Positions 53,865 to 61,915 of a stretch of 64,000 nt of DNA are shown here, one piece after another. Position 1 is the first letter of the stretch. Each line of letters starts with the position of its first letter. The stretch is from Salinisphaeraceae bacterium (GTDB taxonomy: Bacteria; Pseudomonadota; Gammaproteobacteria; Nevskiales; Salinisphaeraceae), in assembly GCA_002683405.1 (NCBI GenBank), contig NYTH01000037.1, positions 1-64,000 of the forward strand, written 5' to 3'. A program made the translations under genes and the position numbers. A model generated the notes under the pieces. It was not told where the DNA came from. It did not search any database and was given only the letters and a program-made list of their open reading frames with translations.

Positions 53865-55772
53865 CTATATCAGCCGCTCTTTCTCTGGCTTCCAGCCGCG
53901 CTCCATCCATCCTATAAGATCCAAACACTTGACGTCTTGCCAACCTCCCATTTGGAGAGGTAGACCAAATTTGGCGCATAGTGCTCGGTTTAAGTAGAAA
54001 ATCGAACCCTCTTCCCTGGAACTGCTGGCGCTACTGTGCTTCAAAACTAAGAGGTTTTCGGCAACGCACTCCGACAGTACGCGCCGCAAGACTTTTCCCT
54101 GTTCGCCGAGTGTTTTGTCTGATTGCAATTGTTCCATTTCTGAATTAGAGAGGCGCACTCCAGTCACTCCTGGCGCGTAAGGAGCGTTCGGCAAGAAAGT
54201 CTTTTTTCGACAGTAGCCGCCTATGGATGAAAGCAAGCTTTTGGCGCGCGTGCCTTCCGTATGCATCTTTGGCACGCTGTCCAAGCGATTCGTGGCAACT
54301 TTACAGACAATTTTTTCTTGCTCGGCAGGCGAAAGCACGGCATCAGGTTTTCGTAAAATTTGCCTCTCCACAATTCCATCGTACAGTGCCGCCGCCATCG
54401 ACAGTAGTTCTTCAATATTGAAGGTAGACATCACGCATAAGCGCTCAAGGCCATAGAAATAAGGAAGGTCAGCCTCCTCGCGCAATTGAATTTCGGCTGC
54501 GCCACGAAGCGACGAAGTGTCTTTCGCGTCTATTTCGTCAGGAGAAAGCGCCATATCAAATGCCATCTGAGGGTTGGAAGCGTCCCTGACTATCAATATG
54601 CGGGTAACAAATAACTCTAGAAGCATTTCAAAGCTTGTCTCAGCTGATCGCACCTCAGCTCTCGCGATCCATTCGCTGTATCGGATATTGCCCTTATGAT
54701 TGCCGATCGTGTCCCTGAATACCGCAATAGCGCGGTCTTGAATTGCTGCTATCTCTTCTGGGGCGAGTTGTTCTCTTAAGCTCTGTGAAAACGCTCCGGT
54801 AACTGTAAGCTGGCGTTTCATGCGGCGGTCTAGCACGTTCTGCGCGAATGGCAAGAATTGCCGAAATCCTTGTGCGTCTCCCCACATTTTTTCTAACGAA
54901 GAATCAGTGATGTCGCGTCCGATTCTTGCGCCTTGAGACAGCAATGCGTCGCCAAGCACTAATGTTCTCATTGCCAGCCAGATTGGGAAGCCTGGACGCT
55001 GGACGGTAAGCTCATCGACCAGTAGTTCTCTTTGCCTACGCCTAAGCCTATGTAAATCGTCGATCATCAAAAGTCTATTTTCCGCTACAAGCTTTCCATT
55101 CCACCGGAATTTGACAGACTCAAGCCAATTAATGCTTTCGAACTGGTGGCTTGCTGGCAGGTTATTGCTTGCGCTCCCAGCGAAGTCATCCAGTTGAGCG
55201 TATATCTTTTTCTCTCTTCCCTCCGCCCATTCGGCCAGTTCACCTGCCGAGCCAACGGCTGGAATGCTTTGAAAGTCGTGGGCGTTGGTGGGATATTCCA
55301 AAGTAATAGAATCCAGACTTTCTGTTCCATTAATGCCCAAATAGGAGCTAAGGCTGCGGATCGTCCTAAGTATTACTCTGCAGTCTAGTAGAGCTCGGAA
55401 AGAACCATCCCTTGCAGTGGATGCTCCAGGCGGTAGGTCCGCGTATCCAGAAGCGCAGGTAATCATTACACCAAGCAGCTGCGGCCCGCTCCTTTCATCA
55501 ATGACCCCGCGTGAGACAAACAAAGGGAATGACTCTTTCAAGTCCTGGCTTCCTTTTGCCGCCCAAAAGCTTTTTAGTACGCTTGGTGTGAAAGCTCTGA
55601 GAAGAGTTGTTTTTCCGCCGCCTGGTGCGCTACGAAAAATATGTACTCCGCCACCGAAGACACCGCTTGGCAGTTTTTCTAGAATTTTTGGAGAAAAAAC
55701 TAGTGCGAACTCTTGGTCGCTTGTAGTCTTTTCAGAACGGCGTTCGAGGAAAGGGTTGATGTTGTAAGACAT
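53865..55772 (-). CDS. ORC/CDC6-like STAND/AAA-type ATPase of the island operon
   Basis: 635 residues. A P-loop SAPGGGKTTLL lies near residues 48-58 (Ser in place of the first Gly) and a Walker B with DD in RLLMIDDLHRL near 235. The spacing and following helical parts fit an ORC/CDC6-like AAA ATPase with a C-terminal winged-helix-like part (about 500-630). I recall ORC-CDC6-like ATPases being catalogued together with a PRTase in prokaryotic conflict systems, but I have not run a search. The start overlaps the PRTase stop by one base (TGATG). Likely a nucleotide-driven sensor or switch. Confidence 0.75.
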   Translation of the reverse strand: MSYNINPFLERRSEKTTSDQEFALVFSPKILEKLPSGVFGGGVHIFRSAPGGGKTTLLRAFTPSVLKSFWAAKGSQDLKESFPLFVSRGVIDERSGPQLLGVMITCASGYADLPPGASTARDGSFRALLDCRVILRTIRSLSSYLGINGTESLDSITLEYPTNAHDFQSIPAVGSAGELAEWAEGREKKIYAQLDDFAGSASNNLPASHQFESINWLESVKFRWNGKLVAENRLLMIDDLHRLRRRQRELLVDELTVQRPGFPIWLAMRTLVLGDALLSQGARIGRDITDSSLEKMWGDAQGFRQFLPFAQNVLDRRMKRQLTVTGAFSQSLREQLAPEEIAAIQDRAIAVFRDTIGNHKGNIRYSEWIARAEVRSAETSFEMLLELFVTRILIVRDASNPQMAFDMALSPDEIDAKDTSSLRGAAEIQLREEADLPYFYGLERLCVMSTFNIEELLSMAAALYDGIVERQILRKPDAVLSPAEQEKIVCKVATNRLDSVPKMHTEGTRAKSLLSSIGGYCRKKTFLPNAPYAPGVTGVRLSNSEMEQLQSDKTLGEQGKVLRRVLSECVAENLLVLKHSSASSSREEGSIFYLNRALCAKFGLPLQMGGWQDVKCLDLIGWMERGWKPEKERLI

Positions 55773-56875
55773 CAGTAATCTCTGTGCCGTACAACCCGCG
55801 GAAACAGGCCAGGGTAGTCAAACTGCTCGGGACCCCATAGCAGGTAAACAGAGTTGTTCGGAGTATTGTGTGCAAGAACGACCGGCAACGCACAATTGGC
55901 GAAACCCAATCGGCCATCGGCACTTCCGACTCCCATATGTTTATCGTTTGCTCTAAAGTCAAAATATTTTTGCTTGCCGAGTAGTTCCTTCAAATCCTCG
56001 TCGGGGTTATTTGTTAATGCGAGCTCCTCTCCAAGTACACAAAGGACCCTCAGCTGCAGGGGTTTATATCCTCGTTCAGAGGTGAACCGCTCGCACCAGT
56101 ACTCGATGTGGTCGACTGCTTGCTGCGAAGCAACATAAAGAACGAGGAAAACATCGTAGTGAGAAGAATCAACCAGTTCGTTATGGTGAAGCTGCTCGTA
56201 AACTTTTCGTAACTTTCCCTTGAACGTTCTGTTCTCTTTGTCATACCGAATATAGGTGTTGCCGCTTCCTGAAAAGTCGTCAAGAAGCCAAACCAAATTA
56301 AATCGAGGCGATGCGGCAGAGAGCCCAGCGGTTTCCAGCTCTTTCCCAAGGTCCTCAAGCATTGCGGCTGATTTTCGCTCGCCCAGTTCGTACGCCTGCC
56401 AAATCTGTTCGTTGTTTATCTGGTGTCCGCTCGCTCGACGCAATTCGTTTGTGCGGGCGCCGTCGCTTAAACCTAGATACAAGGACTTGATCTTCAGTTC
56501 AGTGAAACGAATGTGGCGGGATAGGGCACCAACTTTGAAAGGCATGATCCCAGTTTCCTCAGCAACCAGGCGAAGCCTTTCCGGGACAATCAAGTCTGGG
56601 TATGCGGAGTGGACAAGATGTGATATCTCGCGATCCGAAAAAAATACGAGGCGTTTCCGCACGAAATTTAATGCGGCAAGCCGGTCCTCGCGATCCAGTC
56701 GATTAAGCCAGAGCGCAAGGCTTTCGATGAACCTTCGGCCGGGTGCGAAACGTTGATATAGGTCGTATTTATGAAAGGCCAGTAGCTGCAGGTCAGGAAT
56801 ATACTTGGCTAACGGTTCCGTGGAATCCCAGTCCATCACCTTCGCGAGCAAACCGGCTGCATTCAGGTCTTCCAT
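55772..56875 (-). CDS. Phosphoribosyltransferase-like protein (PRTase) of the island operon
   Basis: 367 residues. The recognisable motif is VWLLDDFSGSGNTYIRYD near residue 200: hydrophobic strand, two acidic residues and a small-residue loop, the PRPP-binding pattern of type I PRTases (compare [11 protein letters not shown] in PyrR at 11.6 kb). The N-terminal ~150 residues are helical (FFSDREISHLVHSAYPDLIVPERLRL) and may be a winged-helix segment. It begins directly after the SIS-HAD stop (no gap). The base or acceptor cannot be predicted. Resembles the conflict-associated PRTase family I recall as PRTase-CE. Confidence 0.78.
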   Translation of the reverse strand: MEDLNAAGLLAKVMDWDSTEPLAKYIPDLQLLAFHKYDLYQRFAPGRRFIESLALWLNRLDREDRLAALNFVRKRLVFFSDREISHLVHSAYPDLIVPERLRLVAEETGIMPFKVGALSRHIRFTELKIKSLYLGLSDGARTNELRRASGHQINNEQIWQAYELGERKSAAMLEDLGKELETAGLSAASPRFNLVWLLDDFSGSGNTYIRYDKENRTFKGKLRKVYEQLHHNELVDSSHYDVFLVLYVASQQAVDHIEYWCERFTSERGYKPLQLRVLCVLGEELALTNNPDEDLKELLGKQKYFDFRANDKHMGVGSADGRLGFANCALPVVLAHNTPNNSVYLLWGPEQFDYPGLFPRVVRHRDY

Positions 56876-58828
56876 TCATTCCTCCAGCAATGGCCTTTCA
56901 TCAAGTGCGACCCGGAATCTCCCATCCTTAACTAATTGAAGCCGTTCGAGGTACCAAAGCGTGGCGTCAACGTCACGCTTATGACCTGGTGCCAGCTTCC
57001 AGCCGCGATCTAGACGCCTGGACGGCAAGTCCACGCTTAAGGAGAAGCGATGTTCCAAGAGAGATACGTCATTGCCGGGCCACGCGCCCTGGTCGCCCAT
57101 GGTCAATATTTGTAACGGATCTAGACTCTCCTCTGCGATGATATGGGCGACAAGTCCCGATTTGCCGACGCCAGGTGCCAATACATCCACTGAGTGCTTG
57201 CTCTTGTAAAGAGCGGTCGCATCCAATCCTGATTGCCGTAACGCATCGGCCACCACAAACCACATTTGGTCGGTAGGCAGGCCGTCACGAAAGCGGATGC
57301 TTACTTGAAAAGGATGGGTCGTTCTGATGTCTTCGATTGGTACGCCGAATGACTTTAAACGCCTGGCGATTCGCGTGACGTGACTGAGAAATTCTACCGT
57401 TTGGTCGGTGTGCTCGAGGAAAGCATCAGCGGTACCGACCCAGCCTCCGTTGTACAAGCCCAAATGAACCTTCTTAAGCGCATTCTGCGGCAATGTGTCA
57501 GCTAGTGCCTTTTGCACCGAATCTCCGCGCCCAGTGGCGATGCCTACCACTATATTGGCATCGATGAGTTTTCTTATGTGCTCGATTATTTCTGGAGGGG
57601 GTGGGTCTGATCTGCGTTGGGAGGTCATGAGCGTCCCATCGTAATCGAACACCACTCCGCGGAACCATTTGCGTCCCAATGTAGAAGCAAATTGTTTTCG
57701 CGCCCTAGACATTATTCCTCGGCGAGTTGGAGAAGGCCAACGCGCACCAAGCACGTCATATTTTGACCGTTCTTCCTCCGAAATCGCTGATTTAGGGTTT
57801 GCGACTGCGTTTTTCAAATCCGCATAGTAAAGATCGCGGCCGAACTGCTGCACGTCAGGTTTGCCAGGATCCTTTCCAACGGCACGCGCAATCGATTGGA
57901 TCAAATGCATTTGACCGACTACTCCGGCGATCAAATCTTCAGGCGAAGTTCCCTCTAATTGCATCGTATAGGTGCCAATACCGGGTGGGAAAAGGTCGGT
58001 CATTTGGTCCCATAGTGCTTTTATAGACGGCTCTATTAGTGCAAGCACCACTATGTCGTTAGGGCGTTCAGCGAGCCATAGGTGGCGACCATGGGCGAAT
58101 GAGCGCACATCCGCTAGTTGGCAATGCAGGAGCGCACCTTCGGCGAGCTTTGACTCGAAGTCTGCCGCAATCGGTTGCAGCCACGGTGAATAAGTAACAA
58201 CTAACGCACCTGCTTGAGACGCGCGGTCTACGAATTGGCTGGCTGCGCTTACCCAATCAGCGATTGACTCTCCGCCAATTCTTAACCCCGATAAATTTTC
58301 AGGAAGTTCTCCTTCCGATTCGTCGAGTTCGCTGTATGCTCGGGCGACAAGGACGGCATCGAGCAATAGACTGTTCGTCGCCAGATAGCCATCCTTGTCC
58401 CTTAGTTCAAAAATGTGCGTGTCGACTTCCGGTAGACAGTTAGCTGCATCTATCAACGGGCTAGAGCTTCTGTTTGTAAGAACGTGTATTGATCTGGAGC
58501 TATGTCGCCTCGCTCTAAATAATGCTTCAGTAATATCGGGGTTTTTTCCCTCCGCAGAAAAGAGAAATACCGGGCTCGAAGAGGCAAGAGTTGGATTGCA
58601 AACGATCTCAAGCGGCGTCGCGGGCCGCGATACCTGGCCGGTGAATTTTTCGTGGAGCCTGCATAAGAGAGTTGCTACGGTAAACGAGCCGCCAGACCCA
58701 ATTCCGATCAAGCTCGATTCACTAACGCCTGCGATAATGCGCTTCAATCGGGATACATCCCGTGACATCGCGACTTTATACGTCTGCGAGAGCTTCTCTA
58801 ATTCTGATTCGTAGTGGCCGGCCACCAT
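56876..58828 (-). CDS. SIS domain-HAD phosphatase fusion protein
   Basis: 650 residues. The N-terminal half (about 20-350) is a double SIS (sugar isomerase) module: LIGIGSGGSFTVATLL, FLFSAEGKNPDITEALFRAR and GALVVTYSPWL, as in phosphosugar-binding GlmS-type folds. The C-terminal half is a type IIB HAD: VVFDYDGTLM near residue 396 (nucleophile Asp), IATGRGD, KSKHSVDVLAPGVGKSGLV, and TMGDQGAWPGNDVSLL near 580 (motif IV). Fusion implies that one sugar-phosphate compound is bound, perhaps isomerised, and dephosphorylated. It abuts the PRTase gene. I do not know a characterised protein with this architecture. Confidence 0.85.
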   Translation of the reverse strand: MVAGHYESELEKLSQTYKVAMSRDVSRLKRIIAGVSESSLIGIGSGGSFTVATLLCRLHEKFTGQVSRPATPLEIVCNPTLASSSPVFLFSAEGKNPDITEALFRARRHSSRSIHVLTNRSSSPLIDAANCLPEVDTHIFELRDKDGYLATNSLLLDAVLVARAYSELDESEGELPENLSGLRIGGESIADWVSAASQFVDRASQAGALVVTYSPWLQPIAADFESKLAEGALLHCQLADVRSFAHGRHLWLAERPNDIVVLALIEPSIKALWDQMTDLFPPGIGTYTMQLEGTSPEDLIAGVVGQMHLIQSIARAVGKDPGKPDVQQFGRDLYYADLKNAVANPKSAISEEERSKYDVLGARWPSPTRRGIMSRARKQFASTLGRKWFRGVVFDYDGTLMTSQRRSDPPPPEIIEHIRKLIDANIVVGIATGRGDSVQKALADTLPQNALKKVHLGLYNGGWVGTADAFLEHTDQTVEFLSHVTRIARRLKSFGVPIEDIRTTHPFQVSIRFRDGLPTDQMWFVVADALRQSGLDATALYKSKHSVDVLAPGVGKSGLVAHIIAEESLDPLQILTMGDQGAWPGNDVSLLEHRFSLSVDLPSRRLDRGWKLAPGHKRDVDATLWYLERLQLVKDGRFRVALDERPLLEE

Positions 58829-58854
58829 TTTAGCTGCACATAATGGGCATGTAG

Positions 58855-59445
58855 CTATGCCGACGCGGCTTGGCGTTTGGTCTTAGCGATAGAAAAATCT
58901 TTAGTTGCTTTCTTTTTTGTTTTTGCATGGTGATTAGCTTCAGCGTTCGTCCGGAGTTCCTCTCGCACTTCCATCAGTAGAATTCCCAGCATGTTCTTCC
59001 CCTTCCCATTTACCTCGCCCCAGGTACGATTAACAGCACTGTTGGTTTTAGCAGTTTCCACCAGTCTTGCATCTCCGGTCGACAAGAGCAGTTCTCTTAG
59101 ATCTTCGTGCTGAGTAAATTTTGCGCGGAGCACGTCAAGCATTCTTTCAAATTTAATATTCGACCAATTCGGTACGATATCCCACGTGTAGAGGCCGTGT
59201 GCTGCCATTGCTACCAATGATGGGCTCGGCGCGCTAAGTATCCACTCACGAACAACCTCTTTTCTAGCTTTGCCAGCCTGATAAGCATGTTCTGAAGTAG
59301 GAAACTTCCTACCCCCAAACACTATTTCTCGACGGTAAAGGTTGCTGAATGCGCCATAAGGCTTTTCGTTGGCGCGGTAAAAGCCAATATCTTCGGCTAC
59401 GGTCAAAGTGGATTGCTTTCTGAGTTTCTGAGGCTGGCATGTCAT
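58855..59445 (-). CDS. NADAR family N-glycosidase (YbiA-like, DUF1768)
   Basis: 196 residues. FYRANEKPYGAFSNLYRREI, TSEHAYQAGKA and RTWGEVNGKGKNMLGILLMEVREEL are the YbiA/RibX/NADAR signature. The family cleaves N-glycosidic bonds of ADP-ribose-like or phosphoribosyl compounds; YbiA acts on riboflavin pathway intermediates, and some members reverse ADP-ribosylation in toxin-antitoxin systems. A basic, Lys-rich tail of about 35 residues follows. Its start overlaps the regulator by 4 bases, and it ends 26 bases before SIS-HAD. Confidence 0.92.
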   Translation of the reverse strand: MTCQPQKLRKQSTLTVAEDIGFYRANEKPYGAFSNLYRREIVFGGRKFPTSEHAYQAGKARKEVVREWILSAPSPSLVAMAAHGLYTWDIVPNWSNIKFERMLDVLRAKFTQHEDLRELLLSTGDARLVETAKTNSAVNRTWGEVNGKGKNMLGILLMEVREELRTNAEANHHAKTKKKATKDFSIAKTKRQAASA

Positions 59446-59630
59446 TGGGCAGGCTCCGATGCCGGGGATTGAACCGAGATTTGCTTCCGCTCGCAGTATT
59501 GAAGAATCAGAACTTCCAGGAAGCTCGATAGGCTTCTGTGCTCACTAGCCGCCGCGCGTTCAGCGGCGGCTTTTAATTCCGGAGTCGTTCGGAAGTTAAC
59601 CACCTCCGTTTTGTTAGTTTTTTGGCGCAC
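59442..59630 (-). CDS. Ribbon-helix-helix DNA-binding protein
   Basis: 62 residues from GTG 59630. VVNFRTTPELKAAAERAAASEHRSLSSFLEVLI shows the beta-strand/two-helix pattern of Arc/MetJ/CopG-type repressors or RHH antitoxins. It is the first gene of the island operon and lies next to repeated GTAT..ATAC palindromes, so it probably autoregulates. There is no clear ribosome site, so the exact start is uncertain. Confidence 0.8.
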   Translation of the reverse strand: MRQKTNKTEVVNFRTTPELKAAAERAAASEHRSLSSFLEVLILQYCERKQISVQSPASEPAQ

Positions 59631-59644
59631 AGTGAATTAGATCG

Positions 59645-59720
59645 GTATGCATACTTTATTGTATACACAATTAATATACATGGTCTATTAAATGTGTCCT
59701 TTATGTATACACAATTATGT
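59645..59720 (-). promoter_or_regulatory. Operator cluster before the RHH gene
   Basis: GTATGCATAC (59646-59655) is a perfect palindrome. TTTATTGTATACACAATTA (59655 on) and CCTTTATGTATACACAATTA (59699 on) are near-identical copies about 46 bases apart, each centred on GTATAC. On the minus strand a -10-like TATACAAT falls within the first copy. This is the pattern expected of multiple RHH binding sites across a promoter. Confidence 0.65.
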
Positions 59721-60005
59721 TTGAATGCTACATCCGTCACCTTCAGTCAGTAATCCAGCCGCTTGCTTCAACGACCGGCCTCAAAACAATTATTCGTCTA
59801 GTCTCAGCGGCCATTTTTTTTATGCCAGGTGAGATATTTACATCTGCGTAACTTGTTTGCCGGTGCGGGCGGTGTTTTGCCTTGTCGCCATAAAAAGCGA
59901 CTTAGTTGCTTTGACGTAAACGTATCGAATTGAAGTGAACCACGCGTAAATGGCGTTCGGCTCAAACCGTGACCTACTGAGGTATCGCGCTAACCAGGTT
60001 TTAGT
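59721..60005. other. Right flank of the island
   Basis: About 285 bases, AT-rich, without a gene I can support. Composition returns to that of the GC-rich chromosome near 60100. I found no inverted copy of the repeats at 52201-52258 here, so a transposon boundary is not proven. Confidence 0.4.
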
Positions 60006-60036
60006 TTGACTCCGTACATAGGTACGGACCTATGGT
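60006..60036 (+). promoter_or_regulatory. MerR-type promoter with 19-base spacer
   Basis: TTGACT (60006-60011), 19 bases, TATGGT (60031-60036). The spacer carries a dyad TCCGTAC/GTACGGA around ATAG (60011-60028), essentially the mer/cue/cad-type operator layout where a MerR-family activator untwists the overlong spacer. The dyad arms match the mercury-resistance operator as I recall it. It lies about 80 bases upstream of the Cys-rich gene and should drive the efflux operon. The regulator gene is not in view. Confidence 0.8.
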
Positions 60037-60114
60037 TTTGTCTTGGCAATACTTACATAGCAACCCGGTCTTTATAGTGAAAGTCTACGAACAGGAACAA
60101 CGCAAACGGAGCTG

Positions 60115-60480
60115 ATGAGAACTCTACGCGTCATATTGATCGCGGTCTTGGCGGTCGCGATACCGCTGCCGGCCACGGCGGCGGCGTTTGGCGCACCCCC
60201 GTGCATGGAAATGCCCGCCGAAGTCATGACCGCCGCGACTCCGCATGCCGAGGCAGTGGGTGGTGACGCCCAGCATGACCAGTGCAACTGCGGACAATGC
60301 GAAGATTGCGTTGCCTGCGATGCGCCCTGTGCCACCGGTTGCAACGCGGCTTTCAATAAGACTGCGGCGGCCCTTGCTGCGGCGCCGTCCCAGGTGTCGC
60401 GGGAGACGAAGTTAAAAGCGCGGGTCAGACCACCCCATCCCGAGGATCTGATACGCCCTCCGATCCTGATCCAAAGCTAG
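60115..60480 (+). CDS. Small exported Cys-rich putative metal-binding protein
   Basis: 121 residues: a signal peptide (LRVILIAVLAVAIPLPATA, cleavage near residue 23), then a Met/His/Cys-containing mature part with CNCGQCEDCVACDAPCATGC near residues 82-101 (eight Cys in 20). This looks like a periplasmic metal chelator or sensor of the CopL-like kind. Preceded by AACGGAGCTG at 60104-60113 and by the MerR-type promoter. First gene of the efflux operon. Family assignment uncertain. Confidence 0.72.
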   Translation: MRTLRVILIAVLAVAIPLPATAAAFGAPPCMEMPAEVMTAATPHAEAVGGDAQHDQCNCGQCEDCVACDAPCATGCNAAFNKTAAALAAAPSQVSRETKLKARVRPPHPEDLIRPPILIQS

Positions 60481-60538
60481 ACCATTGTCTCTCGGCGTGA
60501 TCGCGCGCCGACTTGTCTAATTGCTTTGGAGATGGGGC

Positions 60539-61915
60539 ATGGCCCATTCAAATTCGACGCGGCATGGCGCCGCGCAACCTGCAAGCGAGCATTTCGATTA
60601 CTTGCGCCTGATACGGCTGCCCTGCAGCCTGGTGCTCGCCTTCGCCTTACTTCCTGCATCTGCAGCCGTTGCCGGACCAGATTCGGCTGCCCTGCGCGCC
60701 GATGAACTGGTGGAGCGGGTATTGACCGAAAACGCCGGCCTAGCCGCTTTGCGCGCTGCGGTTCAGTCTGCCGAGTCACGCATCGAACCGGCGGGGGCGC
60801 TTCCGGACCCGCGTTTGAGAATAACCACGGCGCCCCGGACGTTCGACGGTTTTACCACGCCGGCCGGTCAGGAGCGGGGCATCAGCGGCGTTATTGAACT
60901 CAGCCAGGAGCTTCCCTGGCCCGGCACTCTTAGCCTACGCGCGGATGCGGCGCGACGCGATGCCGCCGCCATTGGCGACGGCGTTATGGCTATGCGTCTT
61001 CGGCTCGCCGCAGAAACGCAAAAGCAGTACGCCCAATGGGCCTACGTTCACCGGGCGCTTGAGATCAACGAGGCAAACCAAGAGTTGGTCGACGAGTTGC
61101 GGCGTGTCGCCGAAAACCGTTACGCCGCTGGCTTGGTGCGCCAGCAGGATGTATTGCAGGCTGAGGTGGAATTACAGCGCCTCAAAAAACAGGCGCTGGC
61201 TTTTCGCCAACATCAAGACGCCGTTCGAGCCCGGCTAAACGGACTACTAAACCGCGATGCAAACCAAACGCTGGCGCCGCCGGCGAGTCTTCCCGAGCCA
61301 GGCCCTGTGCCGAGCTATGCCGTGCTGCGCGGGCAAGCGCTCAGCCGACATCCTGAACTGGCCGGTTTGGAGCAACGCATCGCAGCCGACCAGGCCCAGG
61401 AAAGCTTGGCCAAAAAGGCTTTTTATCCCGATCTGACTCTGATCGCACGCAACAACGACTATCGGCCGTCCAGCGAAACCCGCTCTGAACTCGGGCTGAG
61501 CATTAATTTGCCGCTGGATCGTAGCAAACGGCGAGCCGAACTCGACGCCGCCCGTGCCGACACCCTGCGCACACGTTATGAGTTGGAAAATACTCGTGCA
61601 CGACTGCTGGCGGATCTGGAAGCCGCTCGTACCGCGACAGTGCGGGGTAGCCAAACCATCGACCTTTACCAGAATGCACTCATACCCCGCACCCGGGAAA
61701 ACCTGAGCGCGGCGCGCGCAGAATACGGGTCCGGCGGCGGCGCCTTTCTGGATGTAATTACCGCCGAGCAGCAAAAGCTCAACGCAGAACTCGAACTCGA
61801 GCGTGCCCGAGCCGACTACTTCGCCGCGCGGGCTGAGCTCGAACGTTGGACCGGGGGCAAACTGCCCACCTCTGGCGCCTCCCATGCATCCGCTTCACAG
61901 GTGCCGCATGAATAA
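60539..61915 (+). CDS. TolC-family outer membrane efflux channel (CusC-like)
   Basis: 458 residues from ATG 60539 (RBS GGAG at 60528; a TTG at 60521 is less likely). Signal peptide near residues 28-48 (LPCSLVLAFALLPASAAVAG). Two halves of long heptad-like helices with AAVQSAESRI, QLEEAR-like QEVLQAEVELQRLKKQ, and the second repeat IAADQAQESLAKKAFYPDLTL are typical of OEP/CusC channels. Overlaps the membrane-fusion gene by 8 bases. Specificity for Cu/Ag or other metals is inferred from neighbours. Confidence 0.9.
   Translation: MAHSNSTRHGAAQPASEHFDYLRLIRLPCSLVLAFALLPASAAVAGPDSAALRADELVERVLTENAGLAALRAAVQSAESRIEPAGALPDPRLRITTAPRTFDGFTTPAGQERGISGVIELSQELPWPGTLSLRADAARRDAAAIGDGVMAMRLRLAAETQKQYAQWAYVHRALEINEANQELVDELRRVAENRYAAGLVRQQDVLQAEVELQRLKKQALAFRQHQDAVRARLNGLLNRDANQTLAPPASLPEPGPVPSYAVLRGQALSRHPELAGLEQRIAADQAQESLAKKAFYPDLTLIARNNDYRPSSETRSELGLSINLPLDRSKRRAELDAARADTLRTRYELENTRARLLADLEAARTATVRGSQTIDLYQNALIPRTRENLSAARAEYGSGGGAFLDVITAEQQKLNAELELERARADYFAARAELERWTGGKLPTSGASHASASQVPHE

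Noticed and set aside
52696-53979. Longer start for the last island gene
   Set aside because: Would overlap the ATPase gene by 115 bases; ATG 53862 fits operon spacing.
52201-59720. Island as a complete transposon
   Set aside because: No transposase or integrase, no matching repeats at the right edge, no target duplication seen.
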